DNA of 64,000 nucleotides from Paenibacillus caui (lineage in GTDB: Bacteria > Bacillota > Bacilli > Paenibacillales > Paenibacillaceae): positions 83,418 to 147,417 of the forward strand of contig NZ_JAIOGQ010000008.1 in NCBI RefSeq assembly GCF_019904135.1, read 5' to 3'. The notes beneath the pieces were generated by a model. It saw nothing but the letters and a program-made list of their open reading frames with translations, made no database searches and was not told where the DNA came from. Shown here one piece after another: positions 8,367 through 17,958 of this stretch; the stretch's first letter is position 1; every line of letters begins with the position of its first letter. Both the position numbers and the translations under genes were made by a program.

Positions 8367-9230
8367 TTATACCCCGAATTCCGCCAGAACCGCTTTTCGC
8401 ATGACCGGAATTGGCGCAGGACGGCCGGTCCAGTACTCAAAAGCAAAAGCGCCCTGGTACACGAACATGCCGAGCCCCCCGTGGATCCGGCAGCCTTTGG
8501 ATACGGCCTCCTGCAGCAGCAAGGTTTTCAAGGGGTTGTAAATCAAATCGCTGACCACAATTCCTTCCGGAATGAGCCCTACATCAATGGGAGTTTCATT
8601 TAGATTCGGATACATCCCTACAGAAGTGGTATTGATAATAATGTCCGCCCTGGCTGTATAATCCTTGATTTCCTCGAATCCGCAGGCGGTAAGCCTGCCA
8701 AAGGATTGCCATTCCCGGGCCAGCCGCTCGGCATTTTCCTTCGTGCGGTTGGCAACAATCACTTCGTCGGGGTTTTCTTTCAGCAGCGCCCAAATAATTC
8801 CCCGCGCCGCACCTCCGCAGCCGAGCACAAGCACTGTCGAGCCGGACAGATCCCCCGCCGCTTCTTCTTTCAATGAACGGATATACCCGATCCCGTCGGT
8901 ATTAAAACCTTTTAAAAATCCATTGTCATTGACAATCGTATTGACCGCTCCGATGGCTCTTGCGTCCTCATCAACCGCATCCAGAAACTCCATCACATTC
9001 ACTTTATGCGGTACAGTGATGTTGACGCCTCGAAATCCGAGCGCCTTGATTCCTTTCACAGCGGCTTCGAGCTGCTCAGGGCGGATATGGAGCGGTACGT
9101 AAGAGCCGGCAAGTCCAAGCTCACGCATTGCCGCTTCATGCAGGACCGGGGATTTGCTTTGTTTAATCGGGTCCCCCATCACGCCAAGCAAAAGCGGTCC
9201 GTCATCATGTTTAAGTATGTTCGATTCCAA
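8367..9230 (-). CDS. aroE: Shikimate dehydrogenase AroE
   Basis: About 287 residues. Substrate-site SKSPVLHEAA, the catalytic Lys/Asp region NITVPHKVNVMEFLD and the NADPH-binding VLVLGCGGAARGI are all visible. The enzyme reduces 3-dehydroshikimate to shikimate for aromatic amino acid synthesis. There is no ATG at the start. Two in-frame TTG codons (9236 and 9230) follow GGAGG by three and nine bases, and the second spacing is better. It is the third gene of the yqe operon. Confidence 0.94.
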   Translation of the reverse strand: MESNILKHDDGPLLLGVMGDPIKQSKSPVLHEAAMRELGLAGSYVPLHIRPEQLEAAVKGIKALGFRGVNITVPHKVNVMEFLDAVDEDARAIGAVNTIVNDNGFLKGFNTDGIGYIRSLKEEAAGDLSGSTVLVLGCGGAARGIIWALLKENPDEVIVANRTKENAERLAREWQSFGRLTACGFEEIKDYTARADIIINTTSVGMYPNLNETPIDVGLIPEGIVVSDLIYNPLKTLLLQEAVSKGCRIHGGLGMFVYQGAFAFEYWTGRPAPIPVMRKAVLAEFGV

Positions 9231-9248
9231 ATTCAATAACCTCCGTTG

Positions 9249-10379
9249 CTAGATCAGCGATTCGCGGACAAGAACCTTTACGCCTTTCGGAGCATGAATT
9301 GCGACGACAGCTCCCTGATCACTGTTCACTTTGATCCAGCCCAGACCCGAAATGAACACGTCCGACCGCGATCCCTTGGCGATCCGGAATTCGTGTCTTG
9401 TCCAGTCCGGCAGCTTCTCCAGATTCTCCTTTGACGGTGGCGAAAGCAGCTCTCCGGCATGGTCCGCAAACAGCTGATCCGCCCGCTCCAGTTTGGTCCG
9501 GTGAAGAGGAGCTCGACCGCTGACAAAACAAGTGAAGGACTGATACCCGGATCCCTGAATGAAATCAAACCGGGCAAAACCGCCAAAGAACAGGGTCTGT
9601 CCTTCGCTGAGCTGATAAACGGCCGGCTTCAGCGGTTTGTCTGGCAGCAGCACACCCAAATCCTGGGTATCCACCATTTCCGTATACCTTGAAGGATACA
9701 TAATTCCCGGTGTATCCACAATGAATTTGCCGTCGTCCAGCGGAATATTGACCATATCCAGCGTCGTTCCCGGATAACGGGACGTAGTGAGCTCCTGGTC
9801 CAGGTCGCTGTAATCGCGGATCAGACGGTTAATGAGAGTCGACTTGCCGACATTCGTCGCCCCGACCACATAGACGTCCCGATCGCCCCGATGCTGGCCA
9901 ATAATGTCCAGCAAACGGTCAAAACCCTGGTTCTGCTTGGCGCTGCACAGCACCACATCCTCGGCCTTAAGCCCCATGTCTTTAGCCTGCTTCTGCACCC
10001 AATTGCGAACTTTATTCCAGTTGGTCACCTTCGGCAGCAAATCGGTCTTGTTGACCGCAAGCAATACGGGATTATTGCCGATAAAACGCTGTAGTCCGCT
10101 GATCACACTGCCCTGAAAATCAAAAATATCCACGATGTGGATAACGAGAGCATCAGTCATGCCAATTTGTCCGAGCAAACGCAAAAATTCATCCTGATCC
10201 GGCGTTACCGAAGAGGACTCGTTGTAATTCTTGATCCGGAAGCAGCGCTGGCATATGACCGGCTCGTTCTGCAGCGCTTTCTCCGGCACATATCCCGGCT
10301 TGCCCGTATCTATCGTCTGCAGCCGGATTCCGCAGCCGCTGCAGCGCGGAAGACCGGAAGCTTCCTTAACTTTCGTCAT
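9249..10379 (-). CDS. yqeH: Ribosome biogenesis GTPase YqeH
   Basis: 376 residues. An N-terminal zinc finger (LPRCSGCGIRLQ and CQRCFRIKNY) is followed by a circularly permuted GTPase domain: NKTDLLP (G4) precedes VVGATNVGKSTLINRL (G1) and VDTPG (G3). This is diagnostic for YqeH, needed for 30S subunit assembly. The start overlaps the yqeG stop as ATGA, with GGAGG ten bases upstream. Confidence 0.95.
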   Translation of the reverse strand: MTKVKEASGLPRCSGCGIRLQTIDTGKPGYVPEKALQNEPVICQRCFRIKNYNESSSVTPDQDEFLRLLGQIGMTDALVIHIVDIFDFQGSVISGLQRFIGNNPVLLAVNKTDLLPKVTNWNKVRNWVQKQAKDMGLKAEDVVLCSAKQNQGFDRLLDIIGQHRGDRDVYVVGATNVGKSTLINRLIRDYSDLDQELTTSRYPGTTLDMVNIPLDDGKFIVDTPGIMYPSRYTEMVDTQDLGVLLPDKPLKPAVYQLSEGQTLFFGGFARFDFIQGSGYQSFTCFVSGRAPLHRTKLERADQLFADHAGELLSPPSKENLEKLPDWTRHEFRIAKGSRSDVFISGLGWIKVNSDQGAVVAIHAPKGVKVLVRESLI

Positions 10380-10903
10380 TTCTTATTTTCCTCCCTGGGC
10401 CATAGTCCGGCTTTATGCAGCCGTCCTTTCACTATGCGTTCAAGCTGGCGGTTGATCCTTGTTCCAAAACCTTCATCCGTCACCGAAATCGGCAATACGA
10501 GCACTGTAAACAGCCCTCTTCGGTTTCCTCCATAAACATCGGTCATCAGCTGATCCCCGATCACAATCGTTTCCTCGGGTTTCAATCCCATCATGTTCAT
10601 GGCCCGGTGAAACGGGGCACCAGAAGGCTTGCGCGCCTTGTATACATACTCGATATTCAAAGGGGTGGCAAATGCCGATACCCTTTTCAAGTTGTTGTTG
10701 GAAACGATCACGAGCTTGAAGCCGTACCTTTTAACATTCTCAAACCATGCCGCCAGCTTGGGCGTAGCCAGCGGATCCTTGGCGCCGACAAGCGTATTGT
10801 CCAGATCCGTAATAATGCCTCTGTAACCCTTGGCATAAAGATCTTCCAGATCTATGTCAAACACCGTATTTACCCGCAATTTGGGCATAAACTTTTCAAA
10901 CAA
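10376..10903 (-). CDS. yqeG: YqeG-family HAD phosphatase
   Basis: 175 residues. HAD motif I is GIITDLDNTLVG, motif II VIVSNN, and motif IV VIGDQLMTDVYGG. The family (HAD IIIA, YqeG) is conserved as first gene of this operon, but its substrate is not established. It starts at TTG 10903 with GAGGT seven bases upstream; the nearby ATG is out of frame and hits a stop. Confidence 0.92.
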   Translation of the reverse strand: MFEKFMPKLRVNTVFDIDLEDLYAKGYRGIITDLDNTLVGAKDPLATPKLAAWFENVKRYGFKLVIVSNNNLKRVSAFATPLNIEYVYKARKPSGAPFHRAMNMMGLKPEETIVIGDQLMTDVYGGNRRGLFTVLVLPISVTDEGFGTRINRQLERIVKGRLHKAGLWPREENKK

Positions 10904-10930
10904 TCATGTCACCTCAGTTTCATACGACAA

Positions 10931-10958
10931 ACTATACCATAATCCTGGATTATAGCAA
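10931..10958 (-). promoter_or_regulatory. Sigma-A-type promoter for the yqeG operon
   Basis: On the minus strand TTGCTA, a 16-base spacer and TATAGT lie about 30 bases before the yqeG start codon. The match is good but not perfect; no experimental support. Confidence 0.5.
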
Positions 10959-10968
10959 ACAAGAGCGG

Positions 10969-11000
10969 CCGGGCACTTGCCTGTACAAGAAAGCGCCCGG
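10969..11000 (-). terminator. Hairpin between the transglutaminase and yqeG genes
   Basis: CCGGGC and GCCCGG frame a 20-base loop that itself contains CTTG/CAAG pairing. There is only a broken T tract after it on the minus strand, so termination is probable but may be partial. Confidence 0.5.
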
Positions 11001-11055
11001 TTCCGTTCTCAAAACGCCGCTTTCCTATGCGATTCGCTGAAAACGAACTATCGGT

Positions 11056-13317
11056 TTATTCAGCCTTCTTTGACCGGCTTCGGCGCAGGGATTGCCGCAG
11101 CCGTTTGGAGAGATGGCGCGTCTTTATCCAATCGTCCTCATCCACGCTCCCTGTGCTGTACTTGGCTTGTTCAAACTGCTCAAGCAGCAGATGAAGCGAT
11201 TCGGAGACCTCCGGCTGGTCTCTTTCCCATCGCAATACGGCTTCCCTTAGCGTCTCATGTGGAGCGCGGCCGTATCCCTGCCGCTTCATCTGTACCTGCC
11301 AGCGGCGCGCTTCCGCCACTACTTTGTCCGCAGCCGTCAGGCTTCGGCCATGCTTGATGCGAAGCAGCCAGAAATAAAGTCCGTTCCGGTACCGCCAAAC
11401 CGTAAATGCGGCCCAAACGGCGATAATGCTGCCTGCGATCCAACCGATCAAGGCTGCGTTTAAATTGCTCCCCTTCGCCATATTGTCCGGTTGTACAACC
11501 GGGTCCTGCTCTTCCGGCTCGGGTTCTTCCGTCGCAACCGGTTCAGCTTGCTGTTCCTGAGCCGATGCATGGGTTGGAAGCGTAAAGCCCGGAGTTGCCT
11601 CAATCGGCACCCAGCCGTACTCTTCTCCGAAATAGACCTCAGCCCAGGAATGCGCATCCGCATTCGTAACCATATACGTCTGCTCAGAGCTCTGCGGAAT
11701 GCCCGGATTCATCCGTTCCACAGCATCTACCGAGTTCAATTGCCCCGGTGCGTACCCTTTGACCCAGCGCGCCGGAATATCCAGCGAACGGGCCATCATG
11801 ACCAGCGAGGTTGAAAAATAATCACAATAGCCTTCTTTGATCTCGAACAGGAAGCTGTCAACAAAATCGCTGCTCTTTTTCCGGCTGAGATCAGGCGTAT
11901 TGGTATACGTATAATTTTCCGTAAGATAGTTCTTCAGCAGCGATACCTTCCCGTAGGGAGTGGTGCTTGACGCCGTAATCTGTTCCGCAAGCTCCTTCAC
12001 GCGATCCGGGAAAGCTGACGGAATCTGCAGATACGATTCTTCATCCGGACGGTCTCCATACAAGTCGCTGAAGGTGGCCCGCTCCAACCGATCCGTTGGA
12101 ATCACGGACACTTCCGAAACAACCGTGTACTGTCTTGGATAGCGATTGTTTCCCTGTTGACTGTTCGAAAAGCCTGCCCAATACATCTCAGCCCCTTGGC
12201 CGTTCCAGACCAGTCTGGGGTTTAAACCGGGCAAATCGGCTTCTTCTGGAATATCAATCTTCGAAATGGAGTAAGCGCCGAATAAAACGGGGTACGAACG
12301 GTTCGTCAGCATCGTAACCCGCTGTACTACCTGCTCCGTTGGCACCGTACCCTGCTGCGGATTGCTCACGCTTTCGCCCGAAGCAGTTCCCCTTAGTCCC
12401 AATGATTCGCGAGTGTTGTCCACCCAGCCCGTACCCGTATAATATTGCCGGGTTTCCCCACGCCAATAAGCGCGTGCATTCGAAGTAACATTCATCACGG
12501 GGCTGTTGTCAAAGTTGAAGCCGCCACCGAGATTGCTGTCATCCCGGCTGTATCCGGAAGAGGCGCTCGCTGCATTGCCGGATGTACCTGAACCCGTCGC
12601 CGAGGAACCGGAGACAATTCCTTCGCTGCTCCAGTTATTTTTCAGAAGGGAATAAGGGTCTTTCAGCACAGGATTAACGGTTGGCATGCTGACGCCAATC
12701 CACAGCACACAAGCAAATATGACCACAATGTTGCCGAATATTCGCAGAGGACTTTTTCGCAGCGCTTTCCAGCCCTTGGGGTGATTGAGTTCCATGCGCC
12801 GGAAATGATTGGTGACCAGCCAGCCCATGCCCGCAAAGACGACCCACGCTGTCTCTGTCCATAAAAAATAGGGTGTAAAAGAATCCAGGATCGTAAAAGC
12901 GACAAGATTAAGCCCAACGAATATCAAAACTCTGCTGCGCCGGTCGATAAGACGGACAGACAGTTCAAAAATAGCCCAGGCAGCCATTGTAAACCAAATA
13001 TATGGGGATAAATGCTCGGTGAATTGCGCGAGTCCGCCTTGAAATCCGCTTCCCTCAGGAACGTAAACCTTGTAAATCATAAGAATCCGCGCATGAATGA
13101 AGATGATAGCCGCAAACTTGACAATCCAGCGCAGCGCTATCCCTACCGGAAAGAATTCGGCGCAAGCGGTAGCCACCAGCGTATAAAGAACGAGCACGGA
13201 TGTTTCATCATACCACATGGGCAAGGTAAATCTGTACCATTGGTAAGCAATAATAAACAGCCAGATTACGGTCGCCAAATAATACCAGGAACGAGACATC
13301 TTCCTTAACGTCTTCAT
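11056..13317 (-). CDS. Membrane transglutaminase-like protein (TgpA/DUF3488 type)
   Basis: 753 residues. The N-terminal third has about six membrane helices, then a long extracytoplasmic region with the transglutaminase-like core: KEGYCDYFSTSLVMMAR (catalytic Cys), DAHSWAEVYF (His) and WVPIEATPGF (Asp region). One more helix near residue 630 precedes a basic cytoplasmic tail ending in RRSRSKKAE. A Ser/Gly-rich stretch near residues 235-270 is probably a flexible linker. Its ATG overlaps the stop of the DUF58 gene. MoxR-DUF58-TgpA operons are widespread; the role of the complex is not established, though envelope protein processing is often proposed. Confidence 0.88.
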   Translation of the reverse strand: MKTLRKMSRSWYYLATVIWLFIIAYQWYRFTLPMWYDETSVLVLYTLVATACAEFFPVGIALRWIVKFAAIIFIHARILMIYKVYVPEGSGFQGGLAQFTEHLSPYIWFTMAAWAIFELSVRLIDRRSRVLIFVGLNLVAFTILDSFTPYFLWTETAWVVFAGMGWLVTNHFRRMELNHPKGWKALRKSPLRIFGNIVVIFACVLWIGVSMPTVNPVLKDPYSLLKNNWSSEGIVSGSSATGSGTSGNAASASSGYSRDDSNLGGGFNFDNSPVMNVTSNARAYWRGETRQYYTGTGWVDNTRESLGLRGTASGESVSNPQQGTVPTEQVVQRVTMLTNRSYPVLFGAYSISKIDIPEEADLPGLNPRLVWNGQGAEMYWAGFSNSQQGNNRYPRQYTVVSEVSVIPTDRLERATFSDLYGDRPDEESYLQIPSAFPDRVKELAEQITASSTTPYGKVSLLKNYLTENYTYTNTPDLSRKKSSDFVDSFLFEIKEGYCDYFSTSLVMMARSLDIPARWVKGYAPGQLNSVDAVERMNPGIPQSSEQTYMVTNADAHSWAEVYFGEEYGWVPIEATPGFTLPTHASAQEQQAEPVATEEPEPEEQDPVVQPDNMAKGSNLNAALIGWIAGSIIAVWAAFTVWRYRNGLYFWLLRIKHGRSLTAADKVVAEARRWQVQMKRQGYGRAPHETLREAVLRWERDQPEVSESLHLLLEQFEQAKYSTGSVDEDDWIKTRHLSKRLRQSLRRSRSKKAE

Positions 13318-14576
13318 ATCCGTCCACCTCCCATCGCCGTAGGCAGCTCCTTGAGAGACGTAACATAAACCCCGCGTATGCTCTGCTGTAAAGGAAGGTT
13401 TTCCCGCCCGTCAGCCTGCACGCCTTGAGCCTGCACACCGTGAGCTGAACCCCCGATTTCAACATGATAAGGGGTCATCTGCCGCTGTCTGGCCCAGGAA
13501 AGCACATCCAGGCTCTGCTCACCGGTGTTCGGACTGATGTAAACAAAAAGAATGCCCGGTTTGAATGCATGCTTCTTCGTCTCCAGCCGCTTTCGGTTAT
13601 TGCCGTATCCGGCCGGATTCAGATCGACCAGATGGTAGATCATTTGCTGACGGTGGGGCAGTGTGGTCTCCGGTGGAAAAATAGTCGGCTTCTCACCCAG
13701 CGTACACAGTCCCATGCTGATCCCGTTGCGTTCTCCGTATGCCAGCAGCGAAGCCGTCGTTGAGACGGCCAGCTCGAACTGTTCCTTACCGGCATAGCTT
13801 GAGCTTAGCCCGTCGAGCACAAGCATCGTTCTCGGCATGGATTCATGCTCGAATTCCTTGGACTTCCAAGTACCGGTTTTGGCTGTAGCGTTCCAATGAA
13901 TCCGGGACATCCGGTCCCCATATACATAATCCCGTACACCGCTTAACTGCGTCGTCTCACGGCGGGAATAAGCTTGTATCGTTTCCGGACCGGCCATTCG
14001 AAAACCGCGGTCAAACAGATGCCAACGCGGAATATAAACCGTTCGAGGCAGAACCTGAAACCCGCCTGGTACGAAAATGGTCCGCTTATGCTCCACAAGT
14101 CCGAAAATGTCTTCATAAATCAGTTCCGTATCCGCAAAAGTATATTTGCCGCGTTCAAGCGGCGGCGTTTGAAAGGCCAGTCTCCCTCCTGAACGGACAT
14201 TCGGGATGACACTTTCTTCGAAAGACCAGGATTCTCCGGTATGTCTTTTCAATACTTCGCGGACAATGACATAAGGGACCGGCAGAAATCTGGGAGGCTC
14301 CATATGAAAATGGATGCTTACCTGGCTGCCGGCCTGGATGGAACCGCGTTCTTCCGCTACGGAAAGAGAACGGGAGCCTTTTGTTTTCAGCATCGTTCCA
14401 AGTGCGCCAAACAGCCAATAAGCGCATAACAGCGATACCATAACAAACAGCATAATCGATGTTTTGCCGCCCTGAAAAAGCACATACAGCAAGCAAATTC
14501 CCCAGACAAAAGCAAGGAGCCTCCGTCCTGAAAGCTTCCTTTTCTTGTTAAAGGGTGCAAAGTGAAACCGGGGCAT
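13314..14576 (-). CDS. DUF58 family (vWA-like) membrane-anchored protein
   Basis: 420 residues with two N-terminal membrane helices (about residues 20-65) and the DUF58 signature TTQLSGVRDYVYGDRMSRIH followed by WNATAKTG. It is the partner of MoxR ATPases. It overlaps the transglutaminase gene by four bases and follows moxR by five, so the three genes form one operon. Confidence 0.9.
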   Translation of the reverse strand: MPRFHFAPFNKKRKLSGRRLLAFVWGICLLYVLFQGGKTSIMLFVMVSLLCAYWLFGALGTMLKTKGSRSLSVAEERGSIQAGSQVSIHFHMEPPRFLPVPYVIVREVLKRHTGESWSFEESVIPNVRSGGRLAFQTPPLERGKYTFADTELIYEDIFGLVEHKRTIFVPGGFQVLPRTVYIPRWHLFDRGFRMAGPETIQAYSRRETTQLSGVRDYVYGDRMSRIHWNATAKTGTWKSKEFEHESMPRTMLVLDGLSSSYAGKEQFELAVSTTASLLAYGERNGISMGLCTLGEKPTIFPPETTLPHRQQMIYHLVDLNPAGYGNNRKRLETKKHAFKPGILFVYISPNTGEQSLDVLSWARQRQMTPYHVEIGGSAHGVQAQGVQADGRENLPLQQSIRGVYVTSLKELPTAMGGGRI

Positions 14577-14581
14577 ACGGG

Positions 14582-15538
14582 TTAACGCTCCACGGACACA
14601 GGCACCTGCACCTGTCCCAGAATGGACTGCAGCACTGCCCCGGAATGAGAATTGTCCAGTCTGGATTCAGGACGGAGCAAAATCCGGTGGCCAAGCACCC
14701 AAGGAGCGAGCTGCTTAATGTCATCAGGAAGCACAAAATCCCTGCCGCCCAGAAAGGCGTATGCCTTGACCGCGCCCAGAAAGGCGAGGGAAGCCCGCGG
14801 GCTTGCTCCCAGCAGAACAGCTTCATGCTCCCGGGTGCTGCGTACAATTTCCAGCAAGTATTCCGTCACCGCATCGCTGATGTGTACCTTTCGGATTTCC
14901 TGCTGGATTTCGGCAATCCGGAACATGTCCGTTACCGGCGTCAAGGCATCTGCCGGCTGTCCGTACTGGTGGGAGAGCATCATGATTTTTTCGGTATCCG
15001 CATCAGGATACCCCATCGTAATTTTGATCATAAAACGGTCAAGCTGCGCTTCCGGCAGTATGTAGGTGCCTTCAAAATCAATCGGATTTTGGGTGGCGCA
15101 CAGCATAAAAGGATGAGGCAGCGGATAAGTAACGCCGTCAACGGTTACTCCGCGTTCCTCCATTACTTCCAGAAGGGCGGATTGCGTCTTGGTTGTCGCC
15201 CGGTTAATTTCGTCGGCAAGCAGGATATTCGTCATGACAGGCCCCGGACGAAATACAAACTTCTCTTCATGGGGATGATAGATGGATACTCCCGTAATAT
15301 CGCTCGGCAGAATATCCGGATTGCACTGAATCCGGCGGTACTCTCCATTCATGGACCTTGCCAGCGCTTTGATCAATTGGGTTTTGCCTGTTCCCGGCAC
15401 GTCTTCAATAAGCACGTGTCCTCCCGCCAGAAGAGCGGTAAGGAGCAGCTTGATTTCAAACGACTTGCCCAGGATACAGGATTCCAAGTTCTTTCTTACG
15501 GCGGATATTACAGCTATTGATTCAGGGTTCAAGGGCAT
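14582..15538 (-). CDS. MoxR-family AAA+ ATPase
   Basis: 318 residues from the ATG at 15538, which has GGAGG eight bases upstream; the frame is open further upstream but without family similarity. Walker A (EDVPGTGKTQLIKAL), Walker B (LLADEINRA) and sensor 1 (CATQNPIDFEGTY) are clear. MoxR ATPases act as chaperones with DUF58/vWA partners. It is the first gene of the operon. Confidence 0.93.
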   Translation of the reverse strand: MPLNPESIAVISAVRKNLESCILGKSFEIKLLLTALLAGGHVLIEDVPGTGKTQLIKALARSMNGEYRRIQCNPDILPSDITGVSIYHPHEEKFVFRPGPVMTNILLADEINRATTKTQSALLEVMEERGVTVDGVTYPLPHPFMLCATQNPIDFEGTYILPEAQLDRFMIKITMGYPDADTEKIMMLSHQYGQPADALTPVTDMFRIAEIQQEIRKVHISDAVTEYLLEIVRSTREHEAVLLGASPRASLAFLGAVKAYAFLGGRDFVLPDDIKQLAPWVLGHRILLRPESRLDNSHSGAVLQSILGQVQVPVSVER

Positions 15539-15719
15539 GTCGGCATCCTCCCATATCAGCTTGATCGAATAGAATATAATGACTTTCATGATGTGAGAAA
15601 CAAAACTGCTGGATAAACAACAGTTTCTCTTATTATTGTACATGATAAAGGAGTAAGAAGTACATGTGACATCTGCTTTAAATGCGCCATAATCTTCCAT
15701 GATATTACAGAGGCACACA

Positions 15720-15768
15720 AAGAAGCCCCCAGTCACGCCAAAGTGCGTGGTTCTGGAGGCTTCTTTTA
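15720..15768. terminator. Intrinsic terminator after spoVAE
   Basis: GAAGCC-CCAG...CACGC pairs with GCGTG...CTGGAGGCTTC around a short loop, with TTTTATT on + and TTTGTGTG on -. It lies directly downstream of the minus-strand spoVA genes. Confidence 0.8.
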
Positions 15769-15780
15769 TTGTGGAGAATT

Positions 15781-16131
15781 TCAGCCCTTGGGACGAACGA
15801 CAAGCGCGGCAAGAAACGAGAAGATGATCGCCGAGGATATGCCTGCGCTAGTGACGTCAAATATCCCTGTAATGACGCCAACCCAGCCGTCGCGATGCAG
15901 CTCGCTCAAGGCGCCGTGAACCAGCGAATTACCGAAGCTTGTAATCGGAACGGAAGCGCCTGCTCCTGCAAATTTGACAAGAGGCTCGTACCAGCCGAAG
16001 GCATCCATGATGGCACCGCCTACAACCAATGCGCTCATCGTGTGCGCCGGAGTAAGTTTGGCTACATCAAACAGCAGCTGGCCGATGACGCAAATCGCCC
16101 CCCCGATAATAAATGCCCACAAAAATATCAT
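15781..16131 (-). CDS. spoVAE: Stage V sporulation protein AE (SpoVAEb)
   Basis: 116 residues, about four helices, with the family pattern GGAICVIGQLL and the GASVPITSFGNSLVHGAL loop. Part of the SpoVA channel that moves dipicolinic acid and calcium across the inner spore membrane. GGAGGG lies seven bases before the ATG; the start immediately follows the spoVAD stop. Confidence 0.93.
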   Translation of the reverse strand: MIFLWAFIIGGAICVIGQLLFDVAKLTPAHTMSALVVGGAIMDAFGWYEPLVKFAGAGASVPITSFGNSLVHGALSELHRDGWVGVITGIFDVTSAGISSAIIFSFLAALVVRPKG

Positions 16132-17148
16132 TTATAATCCCTCCTTTTCTATTGCAACCGCATGCGCGATGCATGGAATCGACTCTCCCTGCTGATAGGA
16201 CAGCGGCGACAAAAGCGCTCCTGTAGCTACAATCAGCACACGGTTAAGGTCTCCTTTTTGGATCCGCTTCAGGATATGACCGTAGGTCACGACGGCTGAG
16301 CAGCCGCAGCCGCTGCCCCCGGCAAAAACGTAAGGCTGCTTCCCCCGGTCATAAATCATCAGCCCGCAATCCTGAAAATCGGTCTGATCCATGAAAGTAC
16401 CATCCTGTTTCAGAATATCCTTCACAATAGGCAGGCCTACTGCGGCCAAGTCCCCCGTTACGATCAAATCGTAATCTTGCGGAGTTTTCCCTGTGTCCCG
16501 AAAATGGGCCACAATCGTATCCGCCGCGGCAGGGGCCATCGCCGCCCCCATGTTGAACGGATCGGAAATCCCCAAATCCTGAATTTTTCCGATCGTGGCA
16601 TGCGTTACTCGGGGGCCGCTCCCCTTTGCGGAAACGACAGCGCAGCCGGAACCCGTGACGGTGTACTGCGCCGTCGGCGGCTTTTGCGAGCCGTATTCCG
16701 TCGGATACCGGAACTGCTTCTCCACCGTACAGTTATGGCTTGCGGTGCCTGCCAAGACATACCCCGCGTTGCCGCTGTCCACCATCAGGGATGCGAGGGC
16801 AAGGCTTTCCATCGAAGTCGAGCAGGCCCCGAAGACACCCAGGTATGGAGCCCCGAACGTCCGTGCGGCAAATGAAGCGCTGATGATCTGGTTCATTAGA
16901 TCGCCGCCGACAAAGTACTGCAGCTGTTCTTTCGAGATGCCCGCTTGCATGATCGCTATGCTGCCGGCATGCTCAAGCAGCTTGCGCTCGGCTTTTTCCC
17001 ATGTCGTCTCGCCCAATTCCAGGTTGTCGAATACATAGTCGAAATCAGCCGCAAGGGGTCCTTTTCCTTCATCGGGCCCAACGACCGCAGAAGATCCGAT
17101 AATGGCCGGCTTCGAGGAAAATTCCCAGGTCTGAGAGCCGATAAGCAT
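16132..17148 (-). CDS. spoVAD: Stage V sporulation protein AD
   Basis: 338 residues from the ATG at 17148, which shares one base with the spoVAC stop (TGATG) and has GAGG eight bases upstream. The fold is thiolase-like, with GVFGACSTSMESLALASLMV visible, and the protein binds dipicolinic acid within the SpoVA complex. The longer open frame upstream overlaps spoVAC and is not coding. Confidence 0.94.
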   Translation of the reverse strand: MLIGSQTWEFSSKPAIIGSSAVVGPDEGKGPLAADFDYVFDNLELGETTWEKAERKLLEHAGSIAIMQAGISKEQLQYFVGGDLMNQIISASFAARTFGAPYLGVFGACSTSMESLALASLMVDSGNAGYVLAGTASHNCTVEKQFRYPTEYGSQKPPTAQYTVTGSGCAVVSAKGSGPRVTHATIGKIQDLGISDPFNMGAAMAPAAADTIVAHFRDTGKTPQDYDLIVTGDLAAVGLPIVKDILKQDGTFMDQTDFQDCGLMIYDRGKQPYVFAGGSGCGCSAVVTYGHILKRIQKGDLNRVLIVATGALLSPLSYQQGESIPCIAHAVAIEKEGL

Positions 17149-17651
17149 CACAAGTGCCTCACTTGAATGCCGAATATGGCGTATATAACACCAACAATAA
17201 AGGCGGCCACGACCCCGAATACGATTACCGATCCGGCCAGCTTGAACATGTTGGCTCCGACGCCGAGCACCAGTCCTTCCGTGCGGCTTTCCAGCGCGGA
17301 CGAGCACATGGAGTTGGCAAATCCCGTTACCGGTACGGCCGAACCGGCCCCTGCCCATTGGGCAATTTTATCGTATACGCCCATGGAGGTGAGGATAATG
17401 GAAAGAATAATCATCACGGCGACTGTAGGATTGGCAGCCTCTCTTTCGGTCATGTCAAAAACCGCTTTGAAAAATTCCTGAACCGCTTGACCGATCACGC
17501 ATATGACTCCTCCCGCCAGAAACGCACGAACACAGTTGGCGAAGACATTTCTTGAGGGCTCGTGTTTTTTGGCGATTTGCTTGTAGTTCTTGGCATCAAG
17601 CGATAAGGAGTTAAGCTTGACTTTCGACCCCGGTCTCGTTTTGGTTCCCAT
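17148..17651 (-). CDS. spoVAC: Stage V sporulation protein AC
   Basis: 167 residues. A hydrophilic N-terminus is followed by about four helices with GGVICVIGQAVQEFF and the GSAVPVTGFANSMCSSALE loop shared with SpoVAE. SpoVAC is a membrane channel component of dipicolinic acid release. AAAGGAGG lies eight bases before the ATG. Only AC-AD-AEb are present here; no spoVAA, AB or AF precede it. Confidence 0.94.
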   Translation of the reverse strand: MGTKTRPGSKVKLNSLSLDAKNYKQIAKKHEPSRNVFANCVRAFLAGGVICVIGQAVQEFFKAVFDMTEREAANPTVAVMIILSIILTSMGVYDKIAQWAGAGSAVPVTGFANSMCSSALESRTEGLVLGVGANMFKLAGSVIVFGVVAAFIVGVIYAIFGIQVRHL

Positions 17652-17759
17652 AACTGTATCCTCCTTTGCAGCAATATGATTTTCTCCGAAGTTATTATCT
17701 GTTTATTGGCCTAATGTTATGTTTGTTAAATGATCCACCCGGTAAAAAATATGGAAAAA

Positions 17760-17812
17760 AAACGACTCACCCGCTTCGGAAGGTTTCCCTTGATCCGAGA
17801 GGTGAGCCGTTT
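17760..17812 (-). terminator. Intrinsic terminator after the 28-residue membrane peptide gene
   Basis: AACGACTCACC and CTTCGG pair with CCGAG and GGTGAGCCGTT. On the minus strand the hairpin is followed by TTTTTTTTCC. It sits just downstream of the small gene at 17835-17921. Confidence 0.7.
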
Positions 17813-17834
17813 CATTGACAATAAATACATGAAT

Positions 17835-17921
17835 TTATACATATAGCAATTGCAAAATAATAACAAGCAGAATAAACAAAATACAGATCAATAGCCACTG
17901 CCTTTGGTTGTTCTTCAGCAT
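17835..17921 (-). CDS. 28-residue single-helix membrane peptide, probably sporulation-expressed
   Basis: Starting with MLKNNQRQWLL and continuing as one hydrophobic helix to LLYV. GGAGG lies seven bases before the ATG, a sigma-K-like promoter lies upstream and a terminator follows, so it is a complete small transcription unit although too short for normal gene calling. Small one-helix peptides of this sort are common among mother-cell and forespore genes of spore-formers. I do not recognise the specific family. Confidence 0.6.
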   Translation of the reverse strand: MLKNNQRQWLLICILFILLVIILQLLYV

Positions 17922-17958
17922 ACCAGCGCCTCCGCTTTTCGTTAATCAGGCCTGTGAG

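Noticed and set aside
14582..15736. Extended N-terminus of the MoxR gene up to 15736
   Set aside because: The extra 66 residues have no family similarity, and GGAGG sits eight bases before the ATG at 15538.
16132..17358. Extended SpoVAD frame of 408 residues
   Set aside because: The first 70 codons overlap spoVAC out of frame; the TGATG junction at 17148 is the natural start.
17652..17750. Sigma-G promoter for spoVAC
   Set aside because: Expected for biology, but no -35/-10 pair with proper spacing was convincing by eye.
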